This document shows, one piece after another, positions 11,912-24,180 of a stretch of 64,000 bases of DNA. Numbering within the stretch: position 1 is the first letter of the stretch; every line of letters begins with the position of its first letter. The DNA is from Kuschelorhynchus macadamiae. Its lineage: Eukaryota > Arthropoda > Insecta > Coleoptera > Curculionidae. A model generated the notes under the pieces. That model did no database searches, was not told where the DNA came from, and saw only the letters and a list, made by a program, of their open reading frames with translations. The stretch covers positions 186,001 to 250,000 of the forward strand of contig JAUTXW010003605.1 in assembly GCA_030620095.1 (NCBI GenBank), in the 5' to 3' direction. The translations under genes were made by a program, and so were the position numbers.

Positions 11912-12253
11912 TTGGTGAAAAAAAAGAACAAATGTTGCGTTCCAGGATGCGATGATAAATTCAGCAGCCTTTTCGGCCTCCTAAACTTATGTCACTTCAA
12001 TTTCATTTCAATTTTATACCAGAACTCTGTTGCATGTCTAAGGCGTTTTCTTCCAGAACAAATTCAACGTGGATGTAGAAGGGGAATTAAAGCAGGCGCT
12101 TCCCTAGTCTTATTCATTAACGAAGAAAATATTGGCCACTTTTTACCTAAATTATCTGAGGATTTTCAAAAAAGTATTTATTTAGTTTTTGTGGGAGTTT
12201 TTTTGCCTTTTATTTTTATTAATATCTATATTAAAAACCATAGATATTTCTAA
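11912..12253 (+). pseudogene. Doubtful relic with a THAP-like start
   Basis: The frame begins KKNKCCVPGCDDKFSS. The Cys-Val-Pro-x-Cys pattern resembles the first zinc ligands of a THAP DNA-binding domain, found in P-type transposases and host regulators. The downstream Cys and His ligands and the AVPTIF-like end of the domain are not evident, and the remainder is low-complexity hydrophobic. It may be a frameshifted remnant of a transposon gene or chance. A direct repeat of about 18 bp brackets it. Confidence 0.25.
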
Positions 12254-12784
12254 AAATAAAAAGCTAAAAATTAGCTACAAAATCTAATTAAAAGTTAAAT
12301 ATTCATGAGAACTATGATTAAACTTCCCGCTTTGAAAATATTAGGTATGCGGTCAGTCGTTAGATGGCGCTTTTCTCAGTGCCTATTCTTCGTATTTGAC
12401 TTTACTGTCAAGTTCGTGCCATGGAAACTTTTCAAAAGAAAAATCACACGGACATAATACAAAATTTTTATTAAAATTGGTAGAGCATTAGTTCATCAAA
12501 ATTGACAGTTATCCACTGAAAGTATGCAGGCTCCTTTTTTTATTTATTCTATACCTACTATATTTTTTCGACTACACAGGGCAGTTATAGAGGGGTGAAA
12601 ATATATGTTTATCTTTTAATAACATTTTTGGAAAATTGCAAAATACGTTAAATGTATTCTGTTGTATTCATTTAGTTCTTGTTTGCTTAAACACATTTTA
12701 AATAATCGTTTTTCTTTAACGATATTTCAGTTTTTAACTGTGTATTTTACTGACTGCCCACTATTAATTTGACTAATAACTTAC

Positions 12785-12962
12785 GTAGCTACGCAGTGAG
12801 CGGCGGTAATTATCCATCTCTCGTTAAGAAGAGCACCACCGCAAGCAAGTTTCTTAGTTAAAAAGCCAGTTTTGATGAGCGCTACTTGCCACGGATGAGA
12901 TCCAAATCCAGTAGAGTGTCCACCTACTATCCTGTTGGATCTAGTGTGAAGTTCTCCACAGC
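12785..12962 (-). CDS. Serine protease, coding exon 5 (activation site and catalytic His)
   Basis: This exon carries the start of a trypsin-fold (S1 family) catalytic domain. Acceptor TTTCTCTTTCAG and donor CTAC then GTAAGT are both textbook. Residues 245-303 contain CGE, whose Cys typically bridges the pro-region to the protease domain, then a zymogen cleavage site after Arg (SNR then IVGG), the conserved HPWQ, CGGALL, and WIITAAHC with the catalytic His at about residue 300. Cleavage after Arg implies activation by another trypsin-like enzyme, as in extracellular cascades. The sequence around the activation site is, from memory, closest to insect stubble-like secreted proteases. Asp102 and Ser195 equivalents lie in exons not seen in this window. 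Confidence 0.92.
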
Positions 12963-13339
12963 CTGAAAGAGAAATTACAAATTAATATAATCCGAAACTA
13001 TTAGTGGATTTCACCAAAGGATTTCTAAATATGTAAAACGTAAAAAATAAAACAAGTAATATTGGAAGAAATCGTTCGAAGCACACATAAACCATTGAAT
13101 TCAAACATAGCGACAAAAGTGTTTACAAAGGTGATACATTTGCTTTTAAAAGGTGCAAGGTGTGCAAGTATGAGCAGAAATAATCCATAATGGAATATAA
13201 ACAGCAAACAGAGTCCTAAAAGTAGTAACCTGGAAATACATGGTAATCAAATCAAAATAATTTAAATAGTATATAACAAGTGTTGAAAATTTTTAGAAAG
13301 CCTTCGAATTTGAAAATGATCAGTTTCACACGAGTAATG

Positions 13340-13965
13340 TACAGGGTCTCTGGTCATATTTTAAAAGCGGTCTTCAAGCTTAACTTTTAGGGATATCAAA
13401 AATTATTGTATACAAAAGTTTAATAGTTTTTCCACGCAGAATTTGCTAAAGAAATAAGTATAAAAATGACAATTGGATAGTAAAAAATTCAGCATCGACT
13501 TTGCTGTTTTAAATGGTACACCCTGTATAACATGGCTTCAATAAATGGGCATCTTCTTGTTGGAAAAATAGCAGGTTTGATACCTTTTTCTTTAAAGACA
13601 ACTGAGAAAATAAGACACAGTGTATTCCCGTGAATGTGTACGTTACCCTTTTTTACCCATTGCCCTTTATGGCAGGATTTTTTGTCAAATTTCTCGGTTG
13701 TCATTAAAGATAAAAATATCAAAGCTAGTATTTTCCTAACTTGCAAAAAGATGCCCATTTATTGAAATAATATTATACAGAATGTTCCGTTTAAAATAAC
13801 AAAGTCGATGCTGAATTTTTTACTTTCCGATTGTCAACAGTTTATTTTTTTTAGCAAATCCTGAAGGTTCAAGGATAACCATCAAACTTTTATATAAAAT
13901 ATTTTTTGATATCTCTAAAAGTAAGTTTGTAGAGCTCATTTAAAATATAATCAGACTCCTTGTAC
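13340..13965. mobile_element. Near-complete 626-bp palindrome (foldback element)
   Basis: The left arm (about 13340-13613) and right arm (about 13690-13965) are inverted copies of each other over nearly their whole length, with a loop of about 75 bp. Matching landmarks include AATAAATGGGCATCTT and its complement, TTCAGCATCGACTTTG and its complement, and the ends GTACAGGGTCTC and GAGTCTCCTTGTAC-like. Open frames in it are by-products. It is a non-autonomous foldback or MITE-type insertion in the protease intron. Confidence 0.75.
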
Positions 13966-13989
13966 GTTATTCTTCCTACGATCACCAAG

Positions 13990-14960
13990 AATCTTCAGTA
14001 GGACTCTTGTTTTTACTTTTATTTACAATTCTGTCGTAGTGTTAAAAAAAATAAGAAGTATTTTAACACTATTGTTAAAAAACCGAGTAATTGCCTTGAT
14101 TGAAATAATGTCGTATAATCAAACAATGCTTCATATATATTAATACGCAAATCACAGATCCATTTCTTGCATCTAGCGGAAAAATGTATACCTCCATATG
14201 AACGTCAATAACCAATCACGACGCTTCATTTCGGCCAATCACCGCATAGTATGCACTTTACAGGCATATAAATAACAAAAGAATATAAATAGAAACATTG
14301 AAACCAATACACAAAAGAATTTCTGTTTAATATGTAGCAACCTCAAATATAGTTTTTCCAACAAAAACATGAATTAACGTCAAATTAATTACGTTTTTTT
14401 CAAAAATTAAAACCAAGATATTGATTAGGTCACTGCTTAGCGACGCTAATTACCTTTTATCTAATCCTGCCAAAATTTAGAAAAATAATTTCTGAAATTT
14501 CTTAATGGAGTAAAATGTAAAACCAGTCTGAATTGAAAACACATTCATTCTAGTATTCTGAAAATTAACATTTGACCTTTGTAGCTACCGACGAACGTCC
14601 TTCAGGATACTGTCGAAATCTTTGAATTAACATTTCCTGAAAGTATGGATCAAATCGGTGAGTAGAAAGCGTTCTATAAACCAAAACAACACTAAAAAGT
14701 ATACGAAACGGACATTCAACAAATATATGTTTCTGATAAACTAAAGTCCGTAACTTAAAAAGTTATTATTCAAAATAATTTAAATAAAAAAAAATATTTT
14801 TAAAATCCCAGCGACTGGGAATAGTTTCTGAGAAAATGGAAAAATTGCTAATGCATATGCTGATTCTGACCTGATATATGAATTGTCAGTCAGTCGAAAC
14901 ACCTTACAGAGCTAGAAGTTAACTGTTAAAAATGCGATTTTGCTTTTGGGGCGGGATTAT
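13990..14960. promoter_or_regulatory. Promoter-like CCAAT/TATA arrangement at 14200-14275, function unknown
   Basis: Two CCAATCAC motifs (about 14211 and 14236) are followed by CATATAAATAA at about 14266, a spacing that resembles a RNA polymerase II promoter on the plus strand. No downstream gene was recognised. The rest of the span is AT-rich intron. Confidence 0.25.
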
Positions 14961-15400
14961 GATTAAAACTAACTATGAAACCTACCTCCGTATCGGTATC
15001 ACTTCCTAGTTTTCTAAAATTATTGGTTTTTGTAAAGTTTAAGCTAAAAGATTTGAAAAAAAATCATACGGATAGGGAATTTCGTGTAAATTACGGGAAA
15101 AATAGTCCTCAGTTGACCAAATACTCTTATCGCCCAGAGGAAACTGAGCAACGGAAACAAAACTTGACTTCGATTTCGATCTTCGCAACCCGCACAAAAA
15201 TTTCGCTCTGACGCCATTGATCTCATTGAACCCTTGGTTGGGCGTCTCCAAATCACGTAAATATCCCCGGTTATCCGGGCGACTTATCATATAACCTGAG
15301 TTTTATCCGAACGGGCATAAAATTGCCAAAGACACTATAAATTCTATCGTAGAATTCGCCGGGACTTAAGATATCACACTTTCACCAAGTGAAGTGTAGC
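14961..15400. other. GC-richer islet of unknown nature
   Basis: This stretch has visibly higher GC than its surroundings, with overlapping short open frames on both strands (14975-15211 plus, 15039-15290 minus). None matches a family I know. It could be part of a retroelement, an unrecognised exon, or regulatory DNA inside the 14.3-kb protease intron. Confidence 0.25.
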
Positions 15401-16680
15401 AACAATTCACATTGTGGATTCGCTGGAAAGTTGCATACTTGCATTAAATGTTGGTATACGGCCAATAGGGTAATGAGAGGAAAAAATAAGTAGTGGAAAT
15501 ACAAATTTTTGCGTAGAAGCTCAGGCAAGGCCGTAAGTTTGTAGCCTACATAAGCAATTTTCAAGCTGTATATTAACTTTAAGTTTCTGATATCAAGAAC
15601 TACAGCAGTTTAGTTTCCCTTTTGACTTCTGCTCGCAATTTACTTACCAAAGAATTGTTTCAGTATTTTTTACTTCAAAAGTGCAATGTTAACATATAAT
15701 CAAACTTATATTTCTTGAACATTTAAAACTTTTAAATTATAAGTATCTGACCAAAATTAGTGACATCTGATAAAAAAAATAACTTCTCGAAAGAAAGAAA
15801 GAACTTCATATTATAAAATATTAATTTTATAATTTTAACTCTGCTTTTCGACTTTTGATATATCCTTATTTGAACGAATCAATCATTTTAATTACAATAA
15901 AATAATTTATATTGATATCCATTTTGTAACTGCTTGCGATATTGTTCACTAATCCATATTTTTCACCCTATTTCATATGCACTGGCACTGCATTTCATTA
16001 TTTTATTATTTACTAGACTATTTCGTGGAACTAGATATGGCGCGGTCAAATAATTTTAATTCGCACTGCCCAATTTCGTGGAAGGCAGTGACAAACCATC
16101 ATGAGTGTACAGTACAGTCTAGTACACTCTCTCATGTAAAAATATCTCTAAAGGCTTCTTATTCATTAATTGGGGCTGATCAAGGATTAAAACAGTGAAT
16201 TTCTTCTTTCTTATAGCACTACAAAAATGAAACAAAGAAACGATTTAGTTTTTATGCTTTTCTAATATTGTTTAAAGAAAATAACATAATATATTGTTTT
16301 CAAAAACATTTTTTCTAGACTAAGTAAATTGTAACTGAAACCAGTTCAGAGACATTCAAAAAGCTAAAGTCAAATAGTTAAAACAATAGTATATTTCAAT
16401 ATTAACAAACAACAAAAGGGCTAGACGTACAATACCAATAAGATAAAATTTGTTAATTTCGCGAAGAGTACAAAGATGGCCTCATTATTTTAGAGTAAAT
16501 AGGTGCAAAGTATGTAAGCATAAGGAGACAGGAACAATGACGAAGTATATACAGCAGATTGAGTCGAAAAAAATAGCATGTAAATATTTAATTATCAAAT
16601 CAAAACAATTTAAAAAGTTTAGAGAGTTACAAGAGTATTTGACACTGCATGATAAATAAGTTCTCAAAATAATGTATTAC
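15401..16680. other. AT-rich intron, no gene seen
   Basis: Short open frames at 15977-16198 and 16450-16659 have no recognisable similarity. Nothing else is apparent. Confidence 0.4.
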
Positions 16681-16689
16681 ATTTAATTT

Positions 16690-17055
16690 TAAGCACAGAG
16701 AGAAAAATAAACCAATTAATACAAGATTATAAGTAACGAAGTACAGGTCAAAACTGAACATTACAAGAACTAACTAATTTATCGATAAGTCATGCAATAC
16801 ATAACTTTGTATTTATCCTAAAGTTAGACCTCATTAACACCAATTCGAAATAAGTTATGCCTTGGTAATTTTGCTATATACAACATTAAAGCACTTCATT
16901 CAATTTAACAGCTGATTTCTCACCAACAAGTTTTAGTTTCCAATCGGTAGCTTGATTTCGTCTATTGAGTTAGAAATCTAATCTTGCTTCTTTCAAAAAT
17001 AAATACATGAAACATTCTAGTTAATAAAGGTTATCTTTCTTATGGGTATTAGAAT
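16690..17055. repeat. Direct repeat, left copy (about 365 bp)
   Basis: This block is repeated in the same orientation at 19500-19868, with shared landmarks such as GTTAGACCTCATTAACA, TTATGCCTTGG and ACATTAAAGCACTTC. The copies differ by scattered substitutions, perhaps 10-20 percent by eye. They flank the mariner-type element between them. Confidence 0.85.
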
Positions 17056-17084
17056 AAAAAATTTTAATTACATGTACTGGGTAT

Positions 17085-19185
17085 CCCATTTTCGACACTT
17101 TTTCAGTGTCTCTTAGTTTTAAAGACACAGTGTTGCGGTTCTCGCGACAGTGATACTTTTTTGTGAAATTAAAGATGACCCTACTTTATTTTTTTAAATG
17201 CGACGTCCTTTATGTTTATTAGGAATAATGTGGGCTTTATAAAAATATATAAAATGCAGTTAGTTTAAAAAACAAGCTGAGAATTCGAGATTTTCTAAAA
17301 TTGCCTTTTGTGTCCAATAATAGGTAGTAAGGTATGGCTGGCTAATTTATTTGGATCAAAAAGCAAAATGTCAAAAACTTTGCGCAGTTTTGTCCGTTTT
17401 TTATTATTAATGAAATATCTCTGATGTTTTGTTGTTTCTGTTTAACTATATGTTATATTTAATTTATTTTTTTACAACATTGGCGGTCTATGAAAATTAT
17501 TGATTCATACAATCTAATGAAAATCCCCAAGAAACTTAGAAATTATTCCTACAAAGGTAACTTATTTTGAGCGCTGTGGTTAGGATAGTATCTTAGGAGC
17601 CTTTTTTGTTCATATTAGATATCCAGAGAGAAAGCAATCCATCCGAGACATATTTGCCCGTCTTAAATCAAATTTAGTAGAGCACGGATAATTTTTCCAG
17701 CCCCGTCCTAAAGCATACACCAAACAAGATAGGGAGAGAAAAGAAATAAACATATTGCATTATCTAGAAGAGCGCCTTCATCTCCTTGCAGCAAATAGTG
17801 GAAGCAAGTGGTGTATCCAAGTCTGACGCTTAAAGAAATTTGCAAAAATATAAGTAGAAATTCCACATAGTTCAACATTTACACCCCACCGATGCCGAGC
17901 GCCGAATGTTGTTTTGCCAATGGTACTTACAATAAATCCACACTGATGAATTTTTTGGAAGACTCGTTATCTAGTCCGATAAATCTTATTTTTCAAGTGC
18001 GGGAACTTTCAATCGCCATAACCCAAAAAAGTGGTGCGCCGATAATCACCATTTAATTTTTGAGAGAACACAACAAGGACGCTTGGGGCTTCGGGTCTCC
18101 TATTTCATTTTTGGAAGACGCACAGTCTATAGAATTTTTAATGAAGGTCTCACAGCGCATAGGTACCTAGAAATCCTTAAGGAAGTTATTCCACAACTGA
18201 TGGAAAATGTTCCATTAGCACTTTATAATACCGACATTGCCCAAAGCCACAACTCTGCGCTTTGAAGGGCATTTTTAGGCGATAACTTTCTTCAAAGATA
18301 AATTGGTACCCACGAACCCGTAAGGTGGCCCCCTCGATCTCCGGGTCTTTCGATTTTAGATTTTTCTTATAAGGTTTTATGCAAAATAAAATTTATAAAA
18401 CACGATATCAGTCTGTAGCGGAGCTTCTTGCGGCAATCGATTTAACTTGCCGAAATTTACAAAGAAGGCCTATGATTCTTTTGAATGCTATTAGAAGCGT
18501 AACTAAAATGTGACAATTTTGCATACTAGAAAATATCCGTCATTTTGAAAACCACCTTTAAAAGCTCTTTGTTTTTTCAACATTTTGATTCTGTTTTATT
18601 TTTCCTAACGTAAATGTTAAGTAATTATTGTTTTGTTTTGGGTAAAGTTCAATAATTTTGTCAAAATTGAGTTAAGAGTCGAGAATTAAAAAAGATCTTT
18701 TGAAATAAGTTTGAAAGTATTACATCTTTAGTATATATAAATTTTGTTTTTAATACATTTTAGCCATAGCTGCTACTGATTGGACATACATAAAATATAC
18801 AGAAATTTTTAGAAAATCTCGAATTTTGGGCTTGTTTTTCAAAATAACTGCATAAATTATATATTTTTGGAAAATCCACATTATTCCTAATAAAAGAATA
18901 ATATGCAGGGTGTCCTATTTAAAAAAATAAAGTAGGGTCCGATAACTTGTTGACCTGACCTTGTAAACTTATTCTGAATTCTACAAAAAAATTCATTCAA
19001 GGAACAGTTTTCGCATTTTTAATCAAATAGCTGGGATACGAGGGGTGCCTGAAAATGCAACATTTTCAAAAACGTCCTGTACCTCAAAAACTAAAAGAGA
19101 TACGAAAATTCTGCTGTCACCATCATTAATTTCACAAAAAAGTAGCACATGTCGCGAAAACCGCAATTTTCTATCTTTAAAAAAA
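17085..19185 (+). mobile_element. Decayed mariner/Tc1-type element with long subterminal inverted repeats
   Basis: Inverted repeats of more than 100 bp mark both sides. The left side (17165-17310) contains ACCCTACTTTATTTTTTTAA and the right side (18800-18945) its complement. An outer part with GCGGTT(C/T)TCGCGACA and TACTTTTTTGTGAAATTAA lies at about 17140-17195 on the left and about 19120-19180 on the right. The right side carries roughly 150 extra bases. Between them lies a transposase pseudogene. The family relates to the fragment at 8403. Confidence 0.7.
17600..18535 (+). pseudogene. Mariner/Tc1-type transposase pseudogene
   Basis: Reading across frames gives RKQSIRDIFARLKSNLVEHG (helix-turn-helix region), then a core with many stops, then RKVAPSISGSFDFRFFLGFMQNKIY, visible as SGSFDFRF and GFMQNKIY (the third catalytic region, normally SPDLSxLDFFLWG), then SVAELLAAIDLTCRNL and a typical C-terminal tail ending near 18510. 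More than ten stops and frameshifts are present. The DDE/D catalytic acids are not all visible. It is clearly non-functional and older than the related element at 20.5 kb. Confidence 0.65.
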
Positions 19186-19499
19186 AGTGCCGAAATATTT
19201 AACCAAAAAGCAAGTCGAATAACGATGTTTTATCATCGCAAATTGAATTTAAAGTCTTTTTCCTTACTTGAAATATCTCGATTCAAATTTAAAGTGTGTT
19301 GCGTCGAAAATCGCAGTATTAGGCGTGTTTTTGTTATTTTGAGTTCACGTAGTTTCGGACATATGCAAACATCATTAAAAATGACTGCTGAATAAAGGGT
19401 GGAACACATACCAATCGTTTACTTCAAACATTATTTTTCTTTCAATGTTTTTAATGTTTTGTTGGATACCTTTTTTGAAATATAGGTTATATTTTTTTC

Positions 19500-19868
19500 A
19501 ACGACAAAATTAGAGAGAAATATACCAATTAATAAAAGATTTGCATTGAAGTAATGAAGTGAAGGTCAAAACTAAACATTACAAGAACTGACTAATTTAT
19601 CCAGAAGTCATGCAATATATAATTTTGAATTTGTCCTAAAGTTAGACCTCATTAACATTAATGCGAAAAAAATTATGCCTTGGCCATTTTGCTATACACA
19701 ACATTAAAGCACTTCTTTCAATTTAGCAGCTGATTTTTAACCAACAAGCTTTAGTTTCCAATAAGTAGCTTGATTTTGCCTATTGAGTTGGAAATGTAAT
19801 CTTGTTTCTTTCAAAAATAAGTAAATGAAACATACTAGTTAATAAAAGTTGTCTTTCCTACTGGTAAC
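19500..19868. repeat. Direct repeat, right copy (about 365 bp)
   Basis: Second copy of the block at 16690-17055, same orientation, 2.81 kb downstream. See the left copy for landmarks. Confidence 0.85.
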
Positions 19869-20095
19869 ATTTTTAAATACTTGTTCTGTCTAACTTATCA
19901 AATAATAATCATATCTAGCTAAAACGCAAGTCGAATGACATTGTTTTAACATGAGTGAGACAAACAAGCTGGGTAATGTCGTAAAATGGATTTATAAACC
20001 AATTTAACCTGCAAATAGGGGACCGTGCAACACAATCTGGCAACTCTGGCCGTTACACTAAGTGAAAATCTCTTGATAGATGCCAATTATACTAA

Positions 20096-20129
20096 ATTAT
20101 AATAATAATAATAATAATAATAATAATGT
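20096..20129. repeat. (ATA)n trinucleotide microsatellite
   Basis: About eleven uninterrupted AAT/ATA units. Confidence 0.9.
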
Positions 20130-20232
20130 TTATTATTTACCATATGTATACATATATAAATAGAAAGTTGAAAAGCATGAAAATAAGGTAAATAAAAGCA
20201 CGCAGACTTCTGTAGCCCAGATACTGTTCTAC

Positions 20233-20236
<4 letters not shown>

Positions 20237-20282
<46 letters not shown>
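20237..20282. repeat. (TA)n microsatellite
   Basis: Pure AT alternation. Open frames of repeating Ile-Tyr here are artefacts. Confidence 0.95.
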
Positions 20283-20286
<4 letters not shown>

Positions 20287-20320
20287 TGATTTTTACTCCT
20301 TCACGAATGGAAAAATACAA

Positions 20321-21880
<1,560 letters not shown>

Positions 21881-21901
21881 AAAAATGACTCATCCAAATA
21901 C

Positions 21902-21906
<5 letters not shown>

Positions 21907-21987
<81 letters not shown>
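21907..21987. repeat. (TA)n microsatellite, right of mariner-type element
   Basis: About 80 bp of AT alternation beginning about 25 bp after the transposon end. Confidence 0.95.
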
Positions 21988-21992
<5 letters not shown>

Positions 21993-22079
21993 GGTATAAA
22001 ACATTTTCTTCTATTTTTAAAAATAAAGGCTACAGAGAGCCACGTAAATATAATCAAAGACCTTGTACTAAGAGTGCAT

Positions 22080-23225
22080 TGTTAGAAAATGAAGAGAAGA
22101 AAGGAAAGAAAAAAAAAGGAGGGGAGAGAAATACAAAGAAAGAAGAGTGAAGCTGGGAGTATTTCCAAAGCAACTGAGAATTGAGTAACTAGTACTAATT
22201 TTCCTTTTAAAACTTTGTAATGAAATAGAAGATTGTGACATTTGTGGTAAATCTGAAGGTAACGAATTTATATTTAAAGCAATGTTATACGAGAAGCATC
22301 TCTTAAATATTTCATTTTGATGACCTAGAATTGTTAAGGTATTCCTGCGTAAATTCAAATGATGTACGTTCGTACGAAAAGTGATTTTGATATAGAGATA
22401 TGAAGGCGATTTAAATGTAAGTAATTTATAATGAAAGTTCAAGGCATGGAGTTTACGTTTGTTATACATATTTAGCCACGACATTTCTTTAAGTTTGTGA
22501 GATACCCTGTTTCTATTGTGATACGAAATAAAAATAGAATACAGCTGTTCTGCACTTTTTGAACTCTACGTAAATCATAACTATCCAAGGGTATCGGCGG
22601 CGTAAAGTTGATACTGACAGTATTTAAAATATGTATGGAAAGTACTTGTGTAGATACTAGATAAAAAAGGTCCCAAAATGCTGCCCTGAAGATCCCCATA
22701 ATCAACTTTAAAAAAATTAGAAAAAAATATTTTTTTCACACGTTGAAAGCTATTGGAGAGAAATGATTTAATAACGTTTGACGCTTTTATCGAAAACTCT
22801 ATATAGTGTAACATAGAAATTAATATTTTATGATTTAAAAAATCGAAAGCTTTGCTAAAATCCAATAGAATTAATGCTGTAACTTCTTTGTTGTCTCGAG
22901 TAGAAAATATATTGTCAGTAACATTCGCCATTGCTGTCGCGCAACTATATCCAGTGCGAAATCCTTAGGACTACTTACTTTGGGAAGGGGTGTGACCACA
23001 GCTTTTTTCCAAATGTTAGAAAAATATTCTTGAAGAATACATTCATTAACTATATGTGTTATAAATTCAATAATATAAGGACAGCACAAGGAGTTAAGGT
23101 TATGTTAATATCTCTGTGAGTGCAGTATTACTTTTTATTTTTAGTATAATTTGATGAATATCACTGTCCGGTACAGTGTTAAAAGTTAGCAAGGAATCCA
23201 GATTATTTTTAATATTTTAATTTAA
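22080..23225 (-). pseudogene. LINE reverse transcriptase fragment with internal deletion
   Basis: Minus-strand remains of a CR1/Jockey-like LINE. From high to low coordinates it shows a linker (NNLDSLLTFNTVPDSDI), KKAVVTPLPKV, GYSCATAMANVTDNIF, LILLDFSKAFDFLNHKIL (first catalytic Asp), DLQGSILGPFLSSIY and QYQLYAADTL, where the family has YADD. Immediately after, at about 22580, the reading jumps to the C-terminal region (YDLRRVQKVQNSCI, YLTNLKK, FKRCFSYNIA). So roughly 600-700 bp between the catalytic motif and the C-terminus is missing. Frameshifts and stops are numerous. It lies in the same orientation as the protease gene. Confidence 0.8.
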
Positions 23226-23499
23226 TTCATAATGCATTTTTCAAAGAATCACCCTTAGTACGAAGTCACTGGATTTCGCTACTAAAGAATGTATATTATC
23301 ATATTATCTCACTTTTTTTTTTCTCAAATATTATTTTTTGTGAGGATACACAGGTAGAGAACGAATTTTGTTTATTTTTATCTTATAAATATATTTTTTT
23401 TATTTTTTTATCTTAAAAAGTTAAAGATACTATTCTGTGTAAACTAGGTATGTTAAATGTATATAGAGATATGAATTTATTGTTAATGTACTTTTTATT
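23226..23499. other. AT-rich spacer between two LINEs
   Basis: No coding signal, several T-rich tracts. It may include truncated 5' sequence of either LINE. Confidence 0.4.
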
Positions 23500-23519
23500 T
23501 ACAGGTACTAATATGCTTT

Positions 23520-24180
23520 ATCATTTAACGAACGTTCTTTATTAACTCGTATATTTTAAATATGTTATCGGTAGCTTCTTTACATGATATTAGTTTATAG
23601 ATTAAGTTTGATGTATTTGTCGATGTTGTTGCTGAGAGCGGTCTTGACGCCATCGGCCTGTCTGAAACCTGGCTTAACTAGGATTTTTTAAGTAGGGGTC
23701 TGGCTATACACGATTATGATTTTGTTCGTAAAGATCGGCAAGGACGAGGTGGAGGCGTTGCTTTTTATTTAAAGAAGTCTATTAACTTTTCTATTTTAGA
23801 TATTGGTGTCCAAAATTCACCTCTCGAGCAGCTCTGGGTGAGAACAAAAATGAACGGTAAAAAAATTGGTTTTGATACTTTGTACAGACCTCCTAATAGT
23901 AATTTGTCTCTGTGTCTGGATCATCTAGAAAGCTCTATTATTCAAATAATTCCTGAACTTGACTATTTAGTTTTTGGTATACTTTATCAACAAAAATCAT
24001 AATTTATTGCTTGTTCAAAACTTTTTAAATAAGTACGGATTGCAACAGTGTATCTCACAGCCTACCCGAATTACAGACTCATCATCGAGTTTGATTGATA
24101 TTATTGTTTGTTCTTCCCCTGAAATTATAACCAGTACCAATGTATTATGATATATATGATCACAAAATGGTAACATGCGA
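23520..24180 (+). pseudogene. LINE apurinic-type endonuclease domain
   Basis: Motifs in order are ESGLDAIGLSETWLN (metal-binding Glu region), RGGGVAFYLKKSI, TLYRPPNSN, a broken ELDYLVFG (usually GDFN), TRITDSSSSLIDII and YDHKMVTCEL (usually SDHxxV). Frameshifts lie near 23975-24010 and 24135. This domain nicks target DNA to prime reverse transcription. The missing GDFN makes it inactive. Confidence 0.8.

Noticed and set aside
13489..13758. 89-residue minus-strand open frame
   Set aside because: It lies inside the 626-bp palindrome and has no recognisable domain.
16690..19868. LTR retrotransposon suggested by long direct repeats
   Set aside because: The repeats lack TG..CA ends, a primer-binding site and any gag-pol between them. 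The interior is a mariner-type element.
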